Source of the DNA: Knoellia sp. S7-12
Lineage (GTDB): Bacteria > Actinomycetota > Actinomycetes > Actinomycetales > Dermatophilaceae
Assembly: GCF_040518285.1 (NCBI RefSeq)
Contig: NZ_CP155449.1
Location: 2,418,001-2,482,000, forward strand
Direction: 5' to 3'
Length of the DNA stretch: 64,000 nt
The translations under genes and the position numbers were made by a program. Positions 37,183 through 46,242 of this stretch are shown here, piece by piece (within the stretch, counting starts at the first letter, position 1; each line of letters begins with the position of its first letter). The notes under the pieces were generated by a model. It made no database searches and was not told the origin of the DNA. It saw only the letters and a program-made list of their open reading frames with translations.

Positions 37183-37345
37183 CGTCGTCCTTTCCGTCGA
37201 ATGGTCAGGACTCTAGTGCACGGTTCAGGCGATACAGGGCGGACTAATCCGAACTCCGACGACGTTGGTGACGATGTTCCCGCGCACGCGGCGCCGGGAA
37301 CGTGGCACCATTTCTTCTGTTCTTCCCGATACCCGTGAGGCAGCC

Positions 37346-37879
37346 ATGAGCGAGCGTGACATCGACGCCGAGTTCGACGCGATCGTGGCCCGCTGGGACG
37401 ACGACCCCCCGCACTTGCCCAAGCCGCGGACCGTCCAGGACATCACGACGGCGTATGCCGCCCTCTCCCGTCCCGAGACTCCCTCACCCGAGCCTGCGGA
37501 CGAGACAGCCGAGACCGCCCAAAACACCGAGACCGAGGTCGAGCCCGAGATGGTCGTCGACTCTGGGGCTGCTGCGGTCGCGCCCACGAACTCACCTGAG
37601 ACGTGGCGCGAAGGGCCGAGCATCGACGCCGAGGACGAGGACCACTTCGAGCCCGGCCCGGTGCAGCTCCCCCCGAGCGAGGACATCGGCTACTGGGGCG
37701 CGATCGTAGGCCTCGTGGGTGGGCCGCTCCTCATGCTGTGGATCGCGCTCACCGGCCCGTTCTATCGGGGCTGGTGGATCCTGGGGTCGATCGTCCTGTT
37801 CCTCGGGGGTTTTGCCCTGCTCGTCATGCGATCGCCGCGCCTGCGCGACCCGCGTGACGACGACGGCGCCCGCGTCTGA
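37346..37879 (+). CDS. hypothetical acidic membrane protein
   Basis: A 177-aa protein that I do not recognise as a named family. Residues 1-40 are conserved-looking (MSERDIDAEFDAIVARWDDD, then PRTVQDITTAYAAL), and residues 40-110 are a Glu/Pro/Thr-rich disordered linker. Two membrane helices follow (IGYWGAIVGLVGGPLLMLWIAL and GWWILGSIVLFLGGFALLVM), then a short charged tail. It is divergent from plsC, with 163 bp between starts. It may be the counterpart of a small membrane protein beside the acyltransferase in mycobacteria, but this is not certain. Confidence 0.7.
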   Translation: MSERDIDAEFDAIVARWDDDPPHLPKPRTVQDITTAYAALSRPETPSPEPADETAETAQNTETEVEPEMVVDSGAAAVAPTNSPETWREGPSIDAEDEDHFEPGPVQLPPSEDIGYWGAIVGLVGGPLLMLWIALTGPFYRGWWILGSIVLFLGGFALLVMRSPRLRDPRDDDGARV

Positions 37880-37893
37880 GCTCCCACCCCTAC

Positions 37894-37936
37894 GCGTCCG
37901 CAACTCTGGTTGCCAGGCCGTCAGGTTGCCGGACGC
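37894..37936. terminator. hairpin at a convergent junction
   Basis: GCGTCCGCAAC at 37894-37904 pairs with GTTGCCGGACGC at 37925-37936 apart from a one-base bulge. The loop itself contains a CTGG-TTG-CCAG hairpin. It fills the gap between the hypothetical membrane protein and the EEP-family gene. Confidence 0.55.
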
Positions 37937-37944
37937 AGCGGGAC

Positions 37945-38730
37945 CTACCGTTCGGCTTCCACCTCGGCTGCTGACTCTGCCTCAGTGACCATCTCCTCGG
38001 TGACCGACTCGCTTGCCTGCGCTGACGCGTCATCGGCACGTTCCTGGGCGACCGTCGGCTCCTGGAGCCTGATGTCCACCCACGTGGGTCGGTGATCGCT
38101 TCCGGCGATGAGGTCGGCCTCATCGATCGGCAGGTCGACGTGCGGCTCGGCCTGCAGCCCCGACGACGCGAAGATGACGTCGAGGACCCGGCGAGGTCGC
38201 GTCGCCGGATAGGTCGGAGTCGCGGGCGAGACGAGTCGCATCACTCCGGCGAACGTCTTCCACGCTTCACCGGAATCCCCCTCGTTGAGGTCGCCGGCGA
38301 GGATCACCTCGCCGCCGACGTTGATCGCCTGGAGGATGACCTTCGCGTGCGCCGCACGCTCCCGGGCATCGAGGCTGAGGTGAACGCTCGCCACGGCGAT
38401 GGGTTCGCGCCCCGGCGCCGCGACCCGGGCCAGCGCGAAGCCGCGCGTCCGTTGCAGCCGCGCCACCCGGAGTCGGTGGTGTTTGGACTCGACGACGTCA
38501 ACCCGAAGCGACGTGAAGATCGTCGTGCCGCCACTCCCCCGGTGCCGACCCGACCAGAACATCCCGCACTGCTGCGCGAAGTTCGCAACGCGCTGTGTCG
38601 AGAACAGCCGCCTCGGAACCTCCTGGAGGCAGAGCACGTCCGGGTTGATGGCACGCACGACCCGCGCCGCGGCATACGGGTCCTCGAGGAAGTCGCGGGT
38701 GTTGTAGCTCGCGATCCGGATCGTCGTCAT
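37945..38730 (-). CDS. endonuclease/exonuclease/phosphatase (EEP) family hydrolase
   Basis: A 261-aa cytoplasmic protein of the DNase I-like fold. Motifs: IRIASYNTRDFL, VLCLQEV with the metal-binding Glu, VASVHLSLDARERAAHA, EVILAGDLNEGDSGEAW with the Asp/Asn pair, and GSDHRPTWVDI with the catalytic Asp-His. The substrate may be nucleic acid, a phosphoester lipid or a nucleotide; it cannot be told. The last 45 residues are acidic and low-complexity. It ends the five-gene operon SRPBCC-ArsA-zinc protein-glucokinase-EEP, starting 19 bp after the glucokinase stop. Confidence 0.85.
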   Translation of the reverse strand: MTTIRIASYNTRDFLEDPYAAARVVRAINPDVLCLQEVPRRLFSTQRVANFAQQCGMFWSGRHRGSGGTTIFTSLRVDVVESKHHRLRVARLQRTRGFALARVAAPGREPIAVASVHLSLDARERAAHAKVILQAINVGGEVILAGDLNEGDSGEAWKTFAGVMRLVSPATPTYPATRPRRVLDVIFASSGLQAEPHVDLPIDEADLIAGSDHRPTWVDIRLQEPTVAQERADDASAQASESVTEEMVTEAESAAEVEAER

Positions 38731-38749
38731 GCCTGACCCCGGCCGAGGC

Positions 38750-39712
38750 TCAGGCGGTCGAGTCGTTGCGGGCGAGGTCCGCCGCACCGATGAGACCGGC
38801 CTCGTTGCCCAGCCTGGCGGCGACGATCCGCGCCTCCGGGCGGTAGCCGCGACCGGTGAGGCGCCGTCGGAACGTGTCACGAGCCGGGCCGAGCAGCAGC
38901 TCGCCGGCCGCGGAGACGCCGCCGCCGATGACGAACGTGCCCGGGTCGAACGCAGCCGCGAGGTTGGCGATCCCGATGCCGAGCCAGTGGCCGATCTCGG
39001 CGAGCAGCTCGATCGACGTCGCGTCACCATCGCGCGCCGCCTCGGTGACGATCGGTCCCGTGAGGTCGTCGGCCCGCCCGTCGACGCGGGCGGCGAGGTC
39101 GCTGGCGACCGGCGAGTTCGCGAGGATCATCGCCCGCGCCTCACGCACGAGCGCGTTGCCCGAGGCGTACTGCTCCCAGCACCCGCGGTTGCCGCACTCG
39201 CACCGCTGGCCCTCTGGCACGACCTGCATGTGGCCGAACTCGCCCGCGATGCCGTAGCGACCCCTGATGACCTCGCCGTGCATGAGGATCGCGCCACCGA
39301 TACCAGTGCCGAGGTTGACCATGACGACGTCCGAATCTCCCTGTGCCGCACCGAATCGCCACTCGGCCCAGCATGCAGCGTTGGCGTCGTTGTCGACCAG
39401 GATCGGGGCATCGATGCGCTTGCTCAGGGCGTCGCGCAGAGGTTCGTCACGCCACGACAGGTGCGGCGCGAAGACGACGGTCGCGCGGTCCGCGGCGACG
39501 AAGCCAGCGGCCCCGATGCCGACCGCTGCGACGTCGGGATGTTGGGCGCGAAGTTCCTCGACGACGTCGACGATGGTGTCCTCGACGACCTTGGGACGTT
39601 TGGAGCGGTGAGGCGTGTCGCGGCGGGCGCGAGTGAGGATCTCGCCGTTCTCGTCGACGACCCCACCAGCAACCTTGGTCCCGCCGATGTCGATGCCGAT
39701 GGCCAGGCTCAT
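38750..39712 (-). CDS. glkA: ROK-family glucokinase
   Basis: A 320-aa kinase producing glucose-6-phosphate. The ATP-binding motif is IGIDIGGTKVAGGVVD, the catalytic Asp is in ILVDNDANAACWAEW, then NLGTGIGGAIL, EFGHM, and the ROK zinc motif CECGNRGCWEQYASG. It resembles Streptomyces GlkA, which also mediates carbon catabolite repression, so it may influence the sugar ABC operon near 7 kb. It overlaps the upstream zinc-protein gene by 4 bp (ATGA). Confidence 0.9.
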   Translation of the reverse strand: MSLAIGIDIGGTKVAGGVVDENGEILTRARRDTPHRSKRPKVVEDTIVDVVEELRAQHPDVAAVGIGAAGFVAADRATVVFAPHLSWRDEPLRDALSKRIDAPILVDNDANAACWAEWRFGAAQGDSDVVMVNLGTGIGGAILMHGEVIRGRYGIAGEFGHMQVVPEGQRCECGNRGCWEQYASGNALVREARAMILANSPVASDLAARVDGRADDLTGPIVTEAARDGDATSIELLAEIGHWLGIGIANLAAAFDPGTFVIGGGVSAAGELLLGPARDTFRRRLTGRGYRPEARIVAARLGNEAGLIGAADLARNDSTA

Positions 39713-40158
39713 GAGAGTTCCTCTTCGTCGAAGACGGCAATGGGCTCGGTGCGTGGTGCGCGGTCCGCGGGTGCCCGCTCCGCGGCGGACGACTCCGTAT
39801 GCCGGCTAGCCATGTCTGCGAGCACCGTCGCTGCCGCTGTGGCCAGGTCGGCGAGACGACCGAGGGTCTCGGGGCTCACGCCCTTGAGCAGGGTCACCGA
39901 GCGACAGACCGGGCACCAGGTGCAGGTCTCGGCGTCGCCCATCGCGACGTGCACGTGCTCCGGCGGAACGGACCCGTCCGCCCCTGGATCACTCGACCCA
40001 GGATCGTGCGACCCCGGATGGTGCGGGCCTGCTGATTCGCCTGTGCCAGAGGCGTTCTCGTGACGAGGTGCCTGGGGGCGACCCAGCGCCTCGAGCAACC
40101 TTGCTGCTTCTTCGGCCACCGAACCCACGGCGGCGTCGAGTCGCGCATCAGCGTCCAC
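39709..40158 (-). CDS. small CxxC protein between ArsA ATPase and glucokinase
   Basis: A 149-aa protein I cannot assign to a family with confidence. An N-terminal helix (ARLDAAVGSVAEEAARLLEAL) is followed by a Pro/Gly/Asp-rich linker with tandem DPGS-like steps. A probable metal site CTWCPVCRS comes next, then a helix (ETLGRLADLATAAATVLADM). The GTG at 40158 is chosen because AGGAGG lies 9 nt upstream; it overlaps the ArsA stop by 11 bp. An ATG at 40179 is in frame. The tight overlaps suggest it works with its neighbours. Confidence 0.7.
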   Translation of the reverse strand: MDADARLDAAVGSVAEEAARLLEALGRPQAPRHENASGTGESAGPHHPGSHDPGSSDPGADGSVPPEHVHVAMGDAETCTWCPVCRSVTLLKGVSPETLGRLADLATAAATVLADMASRHTESSAAERAPADRAPRTEPIAVFDEEELS

Positions 40159-41398
40159 GTGGCCACACCTCCTCATCACGAACGAATCTCACCCGGAGCT
40201 CACCGGAACGCACCCCAGCATTCTTGACGATGCAGCGGCGCAGGACCGAGGGCAAGGCAATGACGCGCCGCACACCTCCGACATCGACGACGAGGTCGTC
40301 GGCCCGACGGGCCAGGTCGACGTCACCGGACCGGGCCAGTGGCAGCGGCAGGATGAGCACGAATTCGGGACCGTCTGCCTCGACCCTCAGGCCCTGGGAG
40401 CGCACCGCCGCGTCCAGTGGTGGCAGCTCCCCGTCAAGGGCGGTCGTCTGGCCCGCGAGGTCGGCCAGCGCATCAGCCCCGGTCGGTTCACCGGCGAGGT
40501 ACGGCGCGGTGAGGACGGGAGTGCCGTGGAAGGACTCGGTGATGGTGGCGATGCCGACGGCCTGAGCGGTGTTCCAGGCAGCCCGCCACGGGTCGTCGTC
40601 GACGGGGATGACGCGGTTGACGACAACGGCGTCCACGGCATACCCATGCAGAGACAGGGACGTGAGGATCCGGCGCGCCTCGGCGATGACGACGTTCTCG
40701 GGCGTGAGGACGATGCGCACGCTCGCCCGCTCCGAGGTGAGCATCGTGCGGATGTCGGCCATGTGCGCCCGCCACGTCGCGATGACGTCGAGCACGGCCC
40801 CGTTCGGCATCGGCAATCCGGCAGCCGCTGCAGCTGCGGGGCGCATCGCCGTGAGCAGCCGGCGCTGGGCCGGCATGAGGCGGTCGAGGTGCCAGCCGAG
40901 CACTTCAGGCAGGGCGAGCAGGCGGAGCGTCTCGGCGGTCGGCGCGCAGTCGACGACGATGACGTCCCACTCACCGCTCGTCGCGTGGTGGCCGAGCGTG
41001 AGCAGGGCGCTGATCTCGTCGGCGCCCGGCAGAGCGGTGAACTCCTCGGCCACGACCGGGTCGACGCCGACCGAGTCGAGCACTGTCAGGAGGTAGTCGC
41101 GCAGCGTCCCCCAGTCGGCGGCGACGCTCGTGCGGGCCCCGACGGCCTGGGCGTGGAGACGCTCCTCGACCGCGAGGGTCTGCTCCCACGTGGGCGACGT
41201 CCGCAGGTCGACGTCGAGTGCGTCACCGAGACTGTGGGCGACGTCGGTCGACATGACCAGGGTCCGTCGGCCGGCGCGCGCGGACTCGACGGCCATCGCA
41301 GCAGCCGTCGTCGTCTTGCCCACTCCGCCCTTGCCCGTGACGAGGACGACGCGTGGCGCGACGGCAGGCGACACGGTGGACGCCACGGCTGGCGTCAC
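40148..41398 (-). CDS. ArsA/GET3-family ATPase
   Basis: A 416-aa P-loop ATPase. The deviant Walker A is VLVTGKGGVGKTTTAAAMA, switch I is VMSTDVAHSLGDAL, and switch II is IVVDCAPTAETLRLL. The A-loop region reads VVVNRVIPVDDDPW. Arsenic-binding cysteines of true ArsA are not evident, and mycobacterial homologues (Rv2184c, Rv3679/Rv3680) are not arsenic pumps, so a Get3-like or cell-envelope role is more likely. The GTG start at 41398 lies 14 bp after the SRPBCC stop; the longer frame to 41725 runs through that gene and is rejected. Confidence 0.85.
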   Translation of the reverse strand: MTPAVASTVSPAVAPRVVLVTGKGGVGKTTTAAAMAVESARAGRRTLVMSTDVAHSLGDALDVDLRTSPTWEQTLAVEERLHAQAVGARTSVAADWGTLRDYLLTVLDSVGVDPVVAEEFTALPGADEISALLTLGHHATSGEWDVIVVDCAPTAETLRLLALPEVLGWHLDRLMPAQRRLLTAMRPAAAAAAGLPMPNGAVLDVIATWRAHMADIRTMLTSERASVRIVLTPENVVIAEARRILTSLSLHGYAVDAVVVNRVIPVDDDPWRAAWNTAQAVGIATITESFHGTPVLTAPYLAGEPTGADALADLAGQTTALDGELPPLDAAVRSQGLRVEADGPEFVLILPLPLARSGDVDLARRADDLVVDVGGVRRVIALPSVLRRCIVKNAGVRSGELRVRFVRDEEVWPRGR

Positions 41399-41412
41399 GA
41401 GGTCGTCGTCGC

Positions 41413-41865
41413 TCAGCTGAGGGACTCGACGCGCTTCTTGAGCTCCTTGAGCGCCGTGTCGATGATGAGCTTCTCGGCCTTGCGCTTGAGCATCCCGATC
41501 ATGGGGATCTTGACGTCGACGGCGAGGGCGTAGTCCACCTGGGTCCCGCCATCCTTCGGTGTGAGGATGTAGGTGCCATCGAGGGCCTTGAGGACGCCAG
41601 CCCGCACGAGGTGCCACGACACCGTGCCGGAGCCGTCCTCGGCGATCCCGTCCCAGTCGTACTCCAGGACATAGGTGTCCTTGACTGCTCCGGCGTCGAG
41701 GACGTACTCGACCTGGTCGGCCCATCCGTCACCGTCCTCGCTGAGGATTGTCACGGTCTTCACCTGGTCGGCCCACTCGGGATATGCCTCGAAGTCGGCC
41801 ACAACGTCGAGCACGGCGCCCGGCTCGGCGGAGATGTGGATGCTGGAAGACGTGCTGTCTGTCAT
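41413..41865 (-). CDS. SRPBCC (START-like, polyketide cyclase/COQ10-type) protein
   Basis: A 150-aa single-domain lipid-binding-type fold. The start SIHISAEPGAVLDVVADFEAYPEWADQVK (in parts) and YVLEYDW are typical of SRPBCC proteins of the Rv2185c/TB16.3 kind. The C-terminal amphipathic helix (KRKAEKLIIDTALKELKKR) closes the cavity. The ligand is unknown. It is the first gene of the leftward operon and is divergent from the fatty acyl-CoA ligase, an arrangement shared with M. tuberculosis Rv2185c-Rv2187, which hints at a lipid connection. Confidence 0.87.
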   Translation of the reverse strand: MTDSTSSSIHISAEPGAVLDVVADFEAYPEWADQVKTVTILSEDGDGWADQVEYVLDAGAVKDTYVLEYDWDGIAEDGSGTVSWHLVRAGVLKALDGTYILTPKDGGTQVDYALAVDVKIPMIGMLKRKAEKLIIDTALKELKKRVESLS

Positions 41866-41871
41866 AGGCGC

Positions 41872-41877
41872 AGGCTA
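41872..41877 (-). promoter_or_regulatory. -10 box for a leaderless SRPBCC transcript
   Basis: TAGCCT on the minus strand, followed by 6 nt and the ATG at 41865. Confidence 0.6.
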
Positions 41878-41989
41878 CAAGGCGTACGACTACCTCTAGG
41901 ATCGGAGGACGGTTGATGTCGCGTCCACCGTCCAGCCGCTGGTGATCTGGAACGACGATGACGTCGCGCCCAGACGAAGGAGAGCACCC

Positions 41990-43780
41990 TTGCACGAGAA
42001 GACCACTCCCGCCCTCGCCCCTGCGACCACCGAGGGCAGCCTTGCTGATCTTCCCCTCCGGCACCGACGCGACACTCCCGGCAGGGCCCTGTTCGCCGTC
42101 CGCGACGGCGCCGGCTGGAGTGATGTCACAGCCCAGGAGTTCGCCGATCAGGTCGACGCTCTGGCCAAGGGCTTCATCGCCGCGGGGGTCACGCCGGGCA
42201 CCGCCGTGGGCATCATGTGCCGGACCCGCTACGAGTGGACCCTCACGGACTTCGCCCTGTGGGCGGCCGGAGCCATCCCCGTGCCGATCTATGAGACCTC
42301 CTCCCCAGACCAGGTCGAGTGGATCCTCAAGGATTCCGATGCGGTCGGCGTCGTCCTCGAGACCGACAAGCACGCCAGCGCCCTCGCGAGCGTGTCGGCC
42401 AACCTCTCCGCCCTCACCCACACGTGGATCATCGACAACGGTGACCTCGACACTCTCGCTGAGACCGGTGGCGCGTCCGACGACTCGACGTTGACCGCAG
42501 CCCGGGTCGGCGTCAACCGCCAGTCGATCGCGACGATCATCTACACGTCCGGCACCACCGGTCGCCCCAAGGGCGTCGAGCTCACCCACGGCAACTTCCT
42601 CGACCTGACCGAGAACACCGTCGAGAAGCTCAAGGACGTCGTGAGCCGCCCCGACGCGTCGACCCTGCTCTTTCTGCCCCTCGCCCACGTCTTCGCCCGC
42701 TTCATCGAGGTGCTCTGCCTCGCATCGGGAGCCAAGATGGCGCACTCGGCCGACATCAAGACCCTCCTCGACGACTTCGCGAGCTACCAGCCGACGTTCA
42801 TCCTCGCTGTGCCGCGCGTCTTCGAGAAGGTCTACAACTCCGCCGAGGCCAAGGCCGTCGCCGGTGGCAAGGGCAACATCTTCGCCAAGGCCGCAGAGAC
42901 GGCCATCGCCTGGTCCGAAGCGACGGAGGCCGGTTCGGTCGGTTTCGGCCTCAAGGCCAAGCACGCCGTCTTCGACAAGCTCGTCTACGGCAAGCTCCGC
43001 GACGCCATGGGCGGCAAGGTCCAGTACGCCGTGTCCGGTGGCGCCCCGCTCGGCACCCGCCTCGGTCACTTCTTCCGCGGCATCGGCGTGACGATCCTCG
43101 AGGGCTACGGCCTCACCGAGACGACCGCACCGATCACGGTCAACCTGCCCGAGCGCCTCAAGGTCGGCACGGTCGGCCCGCCGCTGCCCGGCACCAGCGT
43201 GCGCATCGCCGACGACGGCGAGATCCTCCTCAAGGGGGTCAACGTCTTCGGCGCCTACCGCAACAACGCCGACGCCACTGCCGAGGCCCTGCGTGACGGC
43301 TGGTTCCACACCGGTGACATCGGTGAGCTCGACGAGGACGGCTACCTCAAGATCACCGGTCGCAAGAAGGAGATCCTCGTGACCGCGGGCGGCAAGAACG
43401 TCGCACCCGCCGTTCTCGAGGACCGTCTGCGCGCGCACCCCCTCGTGTCGCAGTGCATCGTCGTCGGCGACCAGAAGCCGTTCATCGCAGCCCTGCTCAC
43501 CATTGACGAGGAGATGCTCCCGATGTGGGCCGCCAACCACGGCCTTGAGGGCATCACCCCGGCCAAGGCCCGCACCGACGAGACCGTTCTTGCCGAGTTG
43601 CAGAAGGCCGTCGACGACGCCAACAGCGCCGTGTCCAAGGCCGAGTCGATCCGCAAGTTCGTCGTGCTCGAGTCCGACTTCACCGAGGAGTCGGGTCACC
43701 TGACGCCGTCGCTCAAGCTCAAGCGCAACGTCGTCATGCGCGACTACGCGGACGAGGTCGATGCGCTCTACGGTGGCTGA
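41990..43780 (+). CDS. fadD15: long-chain fatty-acid-CoA ligase (FadD15-like)
   Basis: A 596-aa AMP-forming acyl-CoA synthetase. The P-loop is IIYTSGTTGRPKGVELTHGN, the adenylate motif is LEGYGLTETTAP, then DGWFHTGDIGELDEDGYLKI and the C-terminal lysine region GRKKEILVTAGGKNVAP. It activates fatty acids for membrane or storage lipid. A TTG start at 41990 is proposed, since GAAGGAGAG lies 5 nt upstream and the N-terminus HEKTTPAL fits. An upstream in-frame ATG at 41942 lacks a leader. The following membrane protein overlaps it by 8 bp. Confidence 0.9.
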   Translation: MHEKTTPALAPATTEGSLADLPLRHRRDTPGRALFAVRDGAGWSDVTAQEFADQVDALAKGFIAAGVTPGTAVGIMCRTRYEWTLTDFALWAAGAIPVPIYETSSPDQVEWILKDSDAVGVVLETDKHASALASVSANLSALTHTWIIDNGDLDTLAETGGASDDSTLTAARVGVNRQSIATIIYTSGTTGRPKGVELTHGNFLDLTENTVEKLKDVVSRPDASTLLFLPLAHVFARFIEVLCLASGAKMAHSADIKTLLDDFASYQPTFILAVPRVFEKVYNSAEAKAVAGGKGNIFAKAAETAIAWSEATEAGSVGFGLKAKHAVFDKLVYGKLRDAMGGKVQYAVSGGAPLGTRLGHFFRGIGVTILEGYGLTETTAPITVNLPERLKVGTVGPPLPGTSVRIADDGEILLKGVNVFGAYRNNADATAEALRDGWFHTGDIGELDEDGYLKITGRKKEILVTAGGKNVAPAVLEDRLRAHPLVSQCIVVGDQKPFIAALLTIDEEMLPMWAANHGLEGITPAKARTDETVLAELQKAVDDANSAVSKAESIRKFVVLESDFTEESGHLTPSLKLKRNVVMRDYADEVDALYGG

Positions 43781-45254
43781 CCCACACCAACCCACTCCGC
43801 GTGGGGACGTCACGGATCGCGGGGAAGCTTCCCTGCGATCCGTGAAGTTTGCGGGGCTCGACCGCCCGGCGTATGCCGCGTGCTCGCTTGCCGCTCTCTG
43901 GCTCGCCTACCTCGGCGTGCTCCAGTGGAGCGTCGTCCGCTTCCGTTTCCCGATCGTGCTCACCCTCACGGTGGGCGCGATCGGGCTCGGGATCTGGCTG
44001 TGGCGACGCACCGAGATCCGTTCTGCGCCATCGTGGCTCGTTCCGGTCGTGCTGCTCGCGTCGGTCGCGATCACGTGGGTCGTCCCGCTGTTCAGCTATC
44101 TGCGCGCAGGCTCCCTCACTGCGGCACTGACGGTTCTCACCGTCGTCGGCGTCGGAGCCGCAGGGCTCCTGGCCGCACCGACAGCGGCACGCGCGCGGGC
44201 GGCATACCTGCTCGCCGTTCTCGGCCACGTCGTCACCGCCGCGATCACCACGATCGGTGACCCCGCACCCAGGATTGATGTCTGGGTGACCCTGCAGCAG
44301 GCGAGCGATGCGCTGGCCCGGGGCGAGAACTTCTATGACATGAACTGGACCGACTCCCCCGGCATCCAGGACGCGTTCACCTATCTGCCGTGGACGACCG
44401 TGCTGCTCGCGCCGGGTCGGTGGATCGGCGGTGATGTCCGATGGGCGATCGCATTCTGGTCGGTCGTCCTCTTTGCCGGCATCTGGGCTCTCGCGAAGGC
44501 ACTGCCCGGCGACGAGCCGAGCAGTGCGTGCGCGACGGCTCTGCGCGCCGCGATCCCCGTGACCGCTCTCGTGGTTGCACCCGGCACGCTCACCCAGATC
44601 GACCAGGCGTGGACCGAGCCTCTCCTCGCGGCCGGCATCGTGTGGTGGGCGGTACTCGTCCGGCGCGGACACGCGTGGTGGGCGATCGTGCCACTGGCCC
44701 TGGCCTGTGCGAGCAAGCAGCACGTCGCACTGCTCCTCCCCCTGCTGCTGTTGTGGCAGCCGTTCGGGGCGCGGCGCGCGGTGGCGACGGGCGCACTGAC
44801 CGGCGTGCTCATTGCACCGTGGTTCCTCGCGTCACCCTCGGACTTCGTCCACGACACGATCACTCTGCTTGTCGGCTTCCACCCGATCCGGTTCGCCAAC
44901 ACGTGGTACCTCTGGTTCCTCAACGAGCACGGTGTCACGCTGCCGCTCTGGGTCACCGGCCTCGTCGTGTTCGGCGCGCTCGGCATGGCTGCATGGTTGA
45001 TCCACCGACGGCAGCCCGGCATCGACGAGCTGCTGCGGTGGTTCGCGTTCGTCCTGCTCGCGGCCAACCTCGTCAACAAGCAGGCGTTCTACAACCAGTA
45101 CTGGCTCAGCGCGGCCCTCGTCGCGATCTCGCTCGCCGTGCCGGCGCGCGCTCAGGACGACAACGTTGAGGACACCGGGGCTCGCGCGGTCAGCTCTTTC
45201 GATGTCACCGTGGGGCCGCGAGCTGGTTCAGCTCGGCCAGCCACTGACGGGTGA
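43773..45254 (+). CDS. multi-span membrane protein, probable GT87-like polyprenyl-phosphate sugar transferase
   Basis: A 493-aa membrane protein with ten or more hydrophobic segments. It resembles the GT-C/DUF2029 mannosyltransferase class in layout: an early loop with acidic residues after a membrane span (PRIDVWVTLQQASDALARGE, then NFYDMNW) and FTYLPWTTVLLAPGRWI. Acceptor and donor are unknown. The GTG at 43773 overlaps the ligase stop by 8 bp. Its 3' end runs 50 bp into the convergent lipoprotein gene, with no terminator between them. Confidence 0.75.
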   Translation: MADPHQPTPRGDVTDRGEASLRSVKFAGLDRPAYAACSLAALWLAYLGVLQWSVVRFRFPIVLTLTVGAIGLGIWLWRRTEIRSAPSWLVPVVLLASVAITWVVPLFSYLRAGSLTAALTVLTVVGVGAAGLLAAPTAARARAAYLLAVLGHVVTAAITTIGDPAPRIDVWVTLQQASDALARGENFYDMNWTDSPGIQDAFTYLPWTTVLLAPGRWIGGDVRWAIAFWSVVLFAGIWALAKALPGDEPSSACATALRAAIPVTALVVAPGTLTQIDQAWTEPLLAAGIVWWAVLVRRGHAWWAIVPLALACASKQHVALLLPLLLLWQPFGARRAVATGALTGVLIAPWFLASPSDFVHDTITLLVGFHPIRFANTWYLWFLNEHGVTLPLWVTGLVVFGALGMAAWLIHRRQPGIDELLRWFAFVLLAANLVNKQAFYNQYWLSAALVAISLAVPARAQDDNVEDTGARAVSSFDVTVGPRAGSARPATDG

Positions 45255-46191
45255 ACGTGGCCCGGGTCGTGCCGAGCACGTCGACGAACGCCCTGTCCAT
45301 GGCGATCTCGGCGGCGGTCGGCAAGTCCATGACGGTCGAGGCCTCATAGAACTTCTGGAGCTTCGCCTCGCCGTGGCGCCGGGCGATGAGGTCCACGGCC
45401 AGCCACGCGCCGAGGTAGGTCGGCGCGATCTCACCCTGGCTGGGGTCGAAGTCTCCTTGCGTCGGCAACCGCGTCGGACCCTTGCCCTGGGTGACCTTGG
45501 TCAGCAGCGGGGCCGCGAGATCGGCTCTCCTGCGCCCCGACCCGGCATAGCCGACATGGTCGGCAAAGCCCTCGACGAGCCACAACGGCGCTGCCCCGGG
45601 CAGGGAGCTGCGGACGGCGACGTGGGTGCTCTCGTGGGTGATGACGAACTGGCGGCCGGTGGTCGTGAGCTTGGCGAAGGCGTCGGGGTTGAGGATGACC
45701 CGGTCCTGCGTCGCGTGACCCGAGGCGTCAACCGGACCGTCGGTGATGGCCGCAACCTGGCTGAGATCGTCAGCGCGGCCGACCTGGTCCCGGAACGCGG
45801 CGGCGTCCTTGGCCGCGATGATCGTGACCTTGCGCGGCCACGCGCGCTTCCACTGCTGGGACACGTCCGTCACAGCCTGATCGGCCATTTTCGCGTATGC
45901 CGTGAGCGTCGCCTTGTCGACGGTGCCGGTGACGGTGCTGAACTGGCCCATGACGGTGGTCGCGCCCGCCAACGGCGAGGGGGTCTGCGCACCAGCAGGC
46001 GGTGAGGCCGAGATCGTCGGCGACGGGTTCGGCGCCGGTTGAGGGACCTCTGGTCCGGTCCGCGATGGGGCGAAGGACGCCGAGGTGGTGGGTGCCGGCT
46101 CGTCACGGTCACAGGCCGTCACGAGGCTGAGGAGAAGGGCGCCGACTACACCGAATGCAGCGCGGCGGGCTGGCGTGGTGCGCCGCGGCAT
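45205..46191 (-). CDS. HExxH metallopeptidase-like lipoprotein
   Basis: A 328-aa secreted lipoprotein. The signal MPRRTTPARR plus AAFGVVGALLLSLVTAC ends in a lipobox. A Pro/Ser/Thr-rich linker follows, then a peptidase-MA-like zincin domain with HESTH in FVITHESTHVAVRS and the third-ligand candidate Glu in WLVEGFADHVGY. The substrate is unknown. The start at 46191 is chosen for its basic n-region; the frame extends to 46227. Its last 50 bp overlap the convergent membrane protein gene. Confidence 0.78.
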   Translation of the reverse strand: MPRRTTPARRAAFGVVGALLLSLVTACDRDEPAPTTSASFAPSRTGPEVPQPAPNPSPTISASPPAGAQTPSPLAGATTVMGQFSTVTGTVDKATLTAYAKMADQAVTDVSQQWKRAWPRKVTIIAAKDAAAFRDQVGRADDLSQVAAITDGPVDASGHATQDRVILNPDAFAKLTTTGRQFVITHESTHVAVRSSLPGAAPLWLVEGFADHVGYAGSGRRRADLAAPLLTKVTQGKGPTRLPTQGDFDPSQGEIAPTYLGAWLAVDLIARRHGEAKLQKFYEASTVMDLPTAAEIAMDRAFVDVLGTTRATFTRQWLAELNQLAAPR

Positions 46192-46242
46192 ACGCGTTTG
46201 GTGGTCGGTCAGGGGCACGTGCCCCATGGTGTCAGGCGGGAC

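Noticed and set aside
40148..41398. Arsenical pump ATPase involved in arsenic resistance
   Set aside because: No arsenite-binding cysteine set and no arsB/arsR nearby; the mycobacterial-type ArsA-like ATPases are not resistance genes.
41729..43813. 694-codon open frame antisense to the fatty acyl-CoA ligase
   Set aside because: No domain, skewed composition, and it would overlap two well-supported genes completely.
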